Source: Torymus aiolomorphi (Eukaryota > Arthropoda > Insecta > Hymenoptera > Torymidae). Taken from it: a stretch of DNA of 64,000 bases. Under the pieces are notes generated by a model. It did not search any database. It was given only the letters and a program-made list of their open reading frames with translations, and was not told the DNA's origin. Shown piece by piece: positions 58,381 through 64,000 of the stretch (positions are counted from its first letter, which is position 1; each line of letters starts with the position of its first letter). Position numbers and translations under genes: made by a program. Where the stretch lies: assembly GCA_036365515.1 (NCBI GenBank), contig CM070873.1, forward strand, positions 219,592,876 through 219,656,875, in the 5' to 3' direction.

Positions 58381-59636
58381 ATACTGTTGCTTTCTTTGCT
58401 TTTTGATTTGTCTATAGAGAATTGCTTTCTAAGTTTTTCTTACTAAGAAGCCTATTAAATGCGATAAAAAATGAAGCTGGGCATTCGAAAAAGTAAAATT
58501 CACTAAAATGTTTTTAAGTATAAAGAATCTCATATTTAACCATTACAATTTAATAATACCATGATTGATTAAATAAATTAAGAATATAACTGTTGTGAAT
58601 GTAGATGTTATAAAATTGTTCTTAGCTGTAGACCCGAAAACCCGCTGTCAATTCAATAACACTTATAGCTTGCTTAAACTTAATTTATTGTGACATTTAT
58701 TATCCCATTAATTATCAATTTTAAAACGAAAAATTTTACACGAACAAACTGAAATTTTGATCTAAAATTTTTAAAGCGGTAAAATATAATATATCTTTAG
58801 AAACTATACATGTAGTCTTGAATTTTTATGATTTGATATATTTCTTCTCAAAAATAACAGCTGATTGTTATCCAAATGTCGTAAAACATGTTTTTAAACA
58901 CTGTTGTTTAGAAAATTATTTTCACCAATACTTCTTTTTTAGGAAATAAAATGTTATAAAACAAAACTTTATAATGAAGTCTACCTACACTTATTTTATA
59001 AAAATAAATTGCTTGACCCAATTAATCCGACAATTACTATTTTTTTATTTTAACAGAAAAATGAACGCAGTTTATTAGTTAGAAAACATAATAGAATACT
59101 GTCGACTGCAATAACGTTGCTTTAAATATACTGAAATACGAAAAAATTTGTTTCATTAAAAGTACGTTACTACGCAATCAAGCAATTACTCATGTACTGC
59201 ACCCCCTTAGTTCTCCTGTATAAGAGTTTTTCATTTATTCTAATGAATAGGTTCATATGTTATCAACACAAAATTACAAAAAAAAATATGCAAAAATACA
59301 ATATTTGCAGAAAATTAGAAATAGTCGTATACAAAATATAGAATCTATATTATAAGTATAGATACAGACGTGTTGGAAAATCGCATTGATATTTCAAGAA
59401 AAGTCGTGTGCACGCGAAGATTCGTTGATTTTTCATCAGCTGAAGTCGCAAGCCGTTTGTTAAAATACCTGCGGGTTATAAGGTTTTAAAATTTTAAAAG
59501 ACTCAGTGTCATAGGAGAACGAGATGCAGAGGGCGTATAATCGCGTCAAGATCATCTTAGCAATCAAGCCTTGAAATTGCAATCTAGGACCGCGTGCAAC
59601 GTACATAACTTGTCTTGTGCCGTTTCCAAAAGTAAA
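58381..59636. other. AT-rich spacer
   Basis: AT-rich. A word at ~58636 (AAAACCCGCTGTCAATTCAAT) resembles the start of the dispersed repeat at 59637 and may be a fragment of it. No gene is seen. Confidence 0.4.
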
Positions 59637-61960
<2,324 letters not shown>

Positions 61961-64000
61961 TAGAAATTATATTTTATCTTAACACTGAACAATCGCTTAT
62001 ACATTGGAACTTATCAATGTAGCTTAATCTTATTTGAGCTAAGAACTTGCTAAAATTCTTTTCCGAAAATTTAAATTCAATGAAATCTTCAACTATTTTC
62101 AAATATTTAAAAACTTGTGAAATCACAATCTGGTAATTAAAATTGCACTTCACATCATTTTTCACCTTTACAAAGCTTTCTCTGTAAGGAAGTAAAAATA
62201 GCAATTTACGAAAAATAAAAATATGATATTAACTTTAAAAAAATGTTGAGTTTATCTTTATATTTTCCAGAGATATTTAATAAGGATTAAGGTATGTACG
62301 ACAGTTGTGTTATTGTTCTTTCGTTTATCAGAATAAACTTATAATACGTATTCACTTATTGCAGTCAAGATATAATATAATTCGCTTATTGTAGTCATCA
62401 TAGTATAAAAAATGCAATAATGGAAAAATTAAATTAATGCAACTTTCAAATTAATAATTTAAGGTGTTGTCATAGGTCATTACGAATTTCTACATTGTAT
62501 TTTTATTACTCTTATTAAATTTTCAGCTCTTATTCTTAATCTAATGATCCTAATCTAATACTATGCATTTAGAGTAATTTAATGGACGTGGAGTTATCGC
62601 TAAAGTTATCAATGAATTGTAACAGATAAAAAGATGTATATACAAATTTCTATTATAAAATGTCAATAGTTATCGATCGGCGATTAACAAACGCATGATA
62701 TTGCATCGACATTTTCGGGTTAAAAGTGTTGAATAATTAATTGAAAATGTAATGAGTCTCGATTTTTAATTGATAGAAGATTACGTTAATGTAGACTCTT
62801 CTGTATTTACTTTTTAATATAGGGTAAAGGCTTTCAATATGGCACAGCTAAATTTAAATAACAATTAAAATGAAACAAAATATTATTTTAAGATCTGCGA
62901 GTGATTAATCTCTAGAGAAATATGTTAAGAATAATATATAAAAGTTTCTAAATTTCGCAATTTTGCGAAAATGTTTTACAAAACATACATTTTAGCATTC
63001 AAACGTGTTTATTTGTTTAAAAAAACAAAAAAATCTTTATATTGTATTATTGTCCACTTTTGTTTTTATATCTATAAAAAGGCAATATCAAATCATAAAT
63101 ACAAAGATTTCAAGTAAATATCATTATAAATGATTTTTCTACTATTATAATAAGTATATGTGAATTCATAAATGATGCTATATTTTAGCAATAAAAAATA
63201 AAACTTTAAAAAAATATAAAACGTGCCTATCGTCCATACTAATTTTATGAATTGTAGGAGTGGCCCATATTAGAAACTTTGGAGTTTTTAAGTATTTTTT
63301 ATCATGTAATAAATAGAAATATATTTTAATCAAAACGAATACGAAATACTTCGTACTGATATAAGAATAAAATTTGTCTAATAATAGCTGATATCATTCA
63401 CCTTTAATAAACTGAGAACGTTCAATTTTCGCTGCTTGAAAAATTTTGAGCTGTTCGAAACAATCACCTTCCACAATTCCAGAATACATTCGATAGATAT
63501 ATATATATATATAAGAACATATAGCAACCCATTTAGACTGAAAATACATCTAATCAACCTATTAACAAAGAATAGGGCCGCGTAGGTTTCGAAATATCGC
63601 GATGGTCCATATCAGGAAGCTGGGCCATATGGGGACCTTACCCTACTTACGCATACATTATTATTTAAATTTTAATGCGATTGCTCTATTCCTCACATAT
63701 TTTTTAATTATATTTTTTAATTATGTTAAATATATAAGTTTCGATTTAAAGGCAACGAGTCAGACAGACGTGTTTTGCCACTCACAAAAGCAGAAAATCT
63801 AAAAGGAAAATACAAACATTAAAGGATAAAGGATAAAAAGGCATTTCATTCTGTTTACAATTATGTTCAAACGGTTTCTCTCACGGACTGTGCGCGATTG
63901 GTTTTGATTAAAGCACCAGTATCCTGAGTCAATTTCTTACTTTATTTTCTTGTGTCACCTGCGCCAGCGCTTCTCCCTCGCTCTCGAAACATCCCTCTTT
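61961..64000. other. AT-rich spacer to the window end
   Basis: AT-rich with a short (AT)n at 63496-63513. The final ~60 bases become GC/CT-rich (GCGCCAGCGCTTCTCCCTCG), possibly the start of another island beyond the window. No gene is seen. Confidence 0.45.

Overview
The window is nuclear DNA from an animal, most probably an insect and perhaps a hymenopteran. It is AT-rich with scattered GC/CpG-rich islands, contains long simple repeats, has a short 64-nt GT-AG intron, and is mostly non-coding sequence packed with eukaryotic mobile elements. No bacterial-style operon, CRISPR array or rRNA gene was seen. The species assignment is inference from composition and gene style only.

Only one host protein gene can be supported well: a four-exon, minus-strand gene at 42073-45055. 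Its last ~90 codons are a clear cytochrome c oxidase subunit 6A (COX6A). About 290 residues of Cys/Pro-rich sequence precede that domain. All three introns have GT-AG borders and all exon phases agree, giving a predicted 380-residue protein. A short upstream ORF and CCAAT-like and GCCGCCATG motifs lie 5' of it, and a TTAA-flanked MITE sits in its third intron.

Mobile elements fill much of the rest. From left to right: (1) a fold-back repeat rich in TTTACGCAC (1130-1480), with a relative at 53244-53490; (2) a 5.0-kb TA-flanked element (8232-13241) with TCCCACATAGCA inverted ends, a 289-bp satellite array, a ~145-bp array, a nested TTAA-flanked palindrome and a tRNA-like pol III sequence; (3) a Ty1/copia retrotransposon (13703-18546) with a truncated 3' LTR and several coding breaks; (4) a MITE built of inverted 30-bp repeat arrays (20832-21293) and an adjacent fold-back (21446-21847); (5) two copies of a (CA)n-containing dispersed repeat (22428-23640 and 59637-61960); (6) a 1.47-kb element with ~225-bp GC-rich inverted ends (25355-26828); (7) a nearly complete DIRS-type tyrosine-recombinase retrotransposon (27236-32364); (8) a fold-back with ~190-bp arms (32851-33320).

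In the DIRS element, gag (with an apparent spliceosomal intron), RT/RNase H/MT-like pol and the tyrosine recombinase follow each other on the plus strand. They are framed by inverted terminal repeats and an internal complementary region that records the circle junction. The remaining sequence is AT-rich spacer alternating with GC-rich islands that look like promoters or 5' exons. I could not tie these to a gene.
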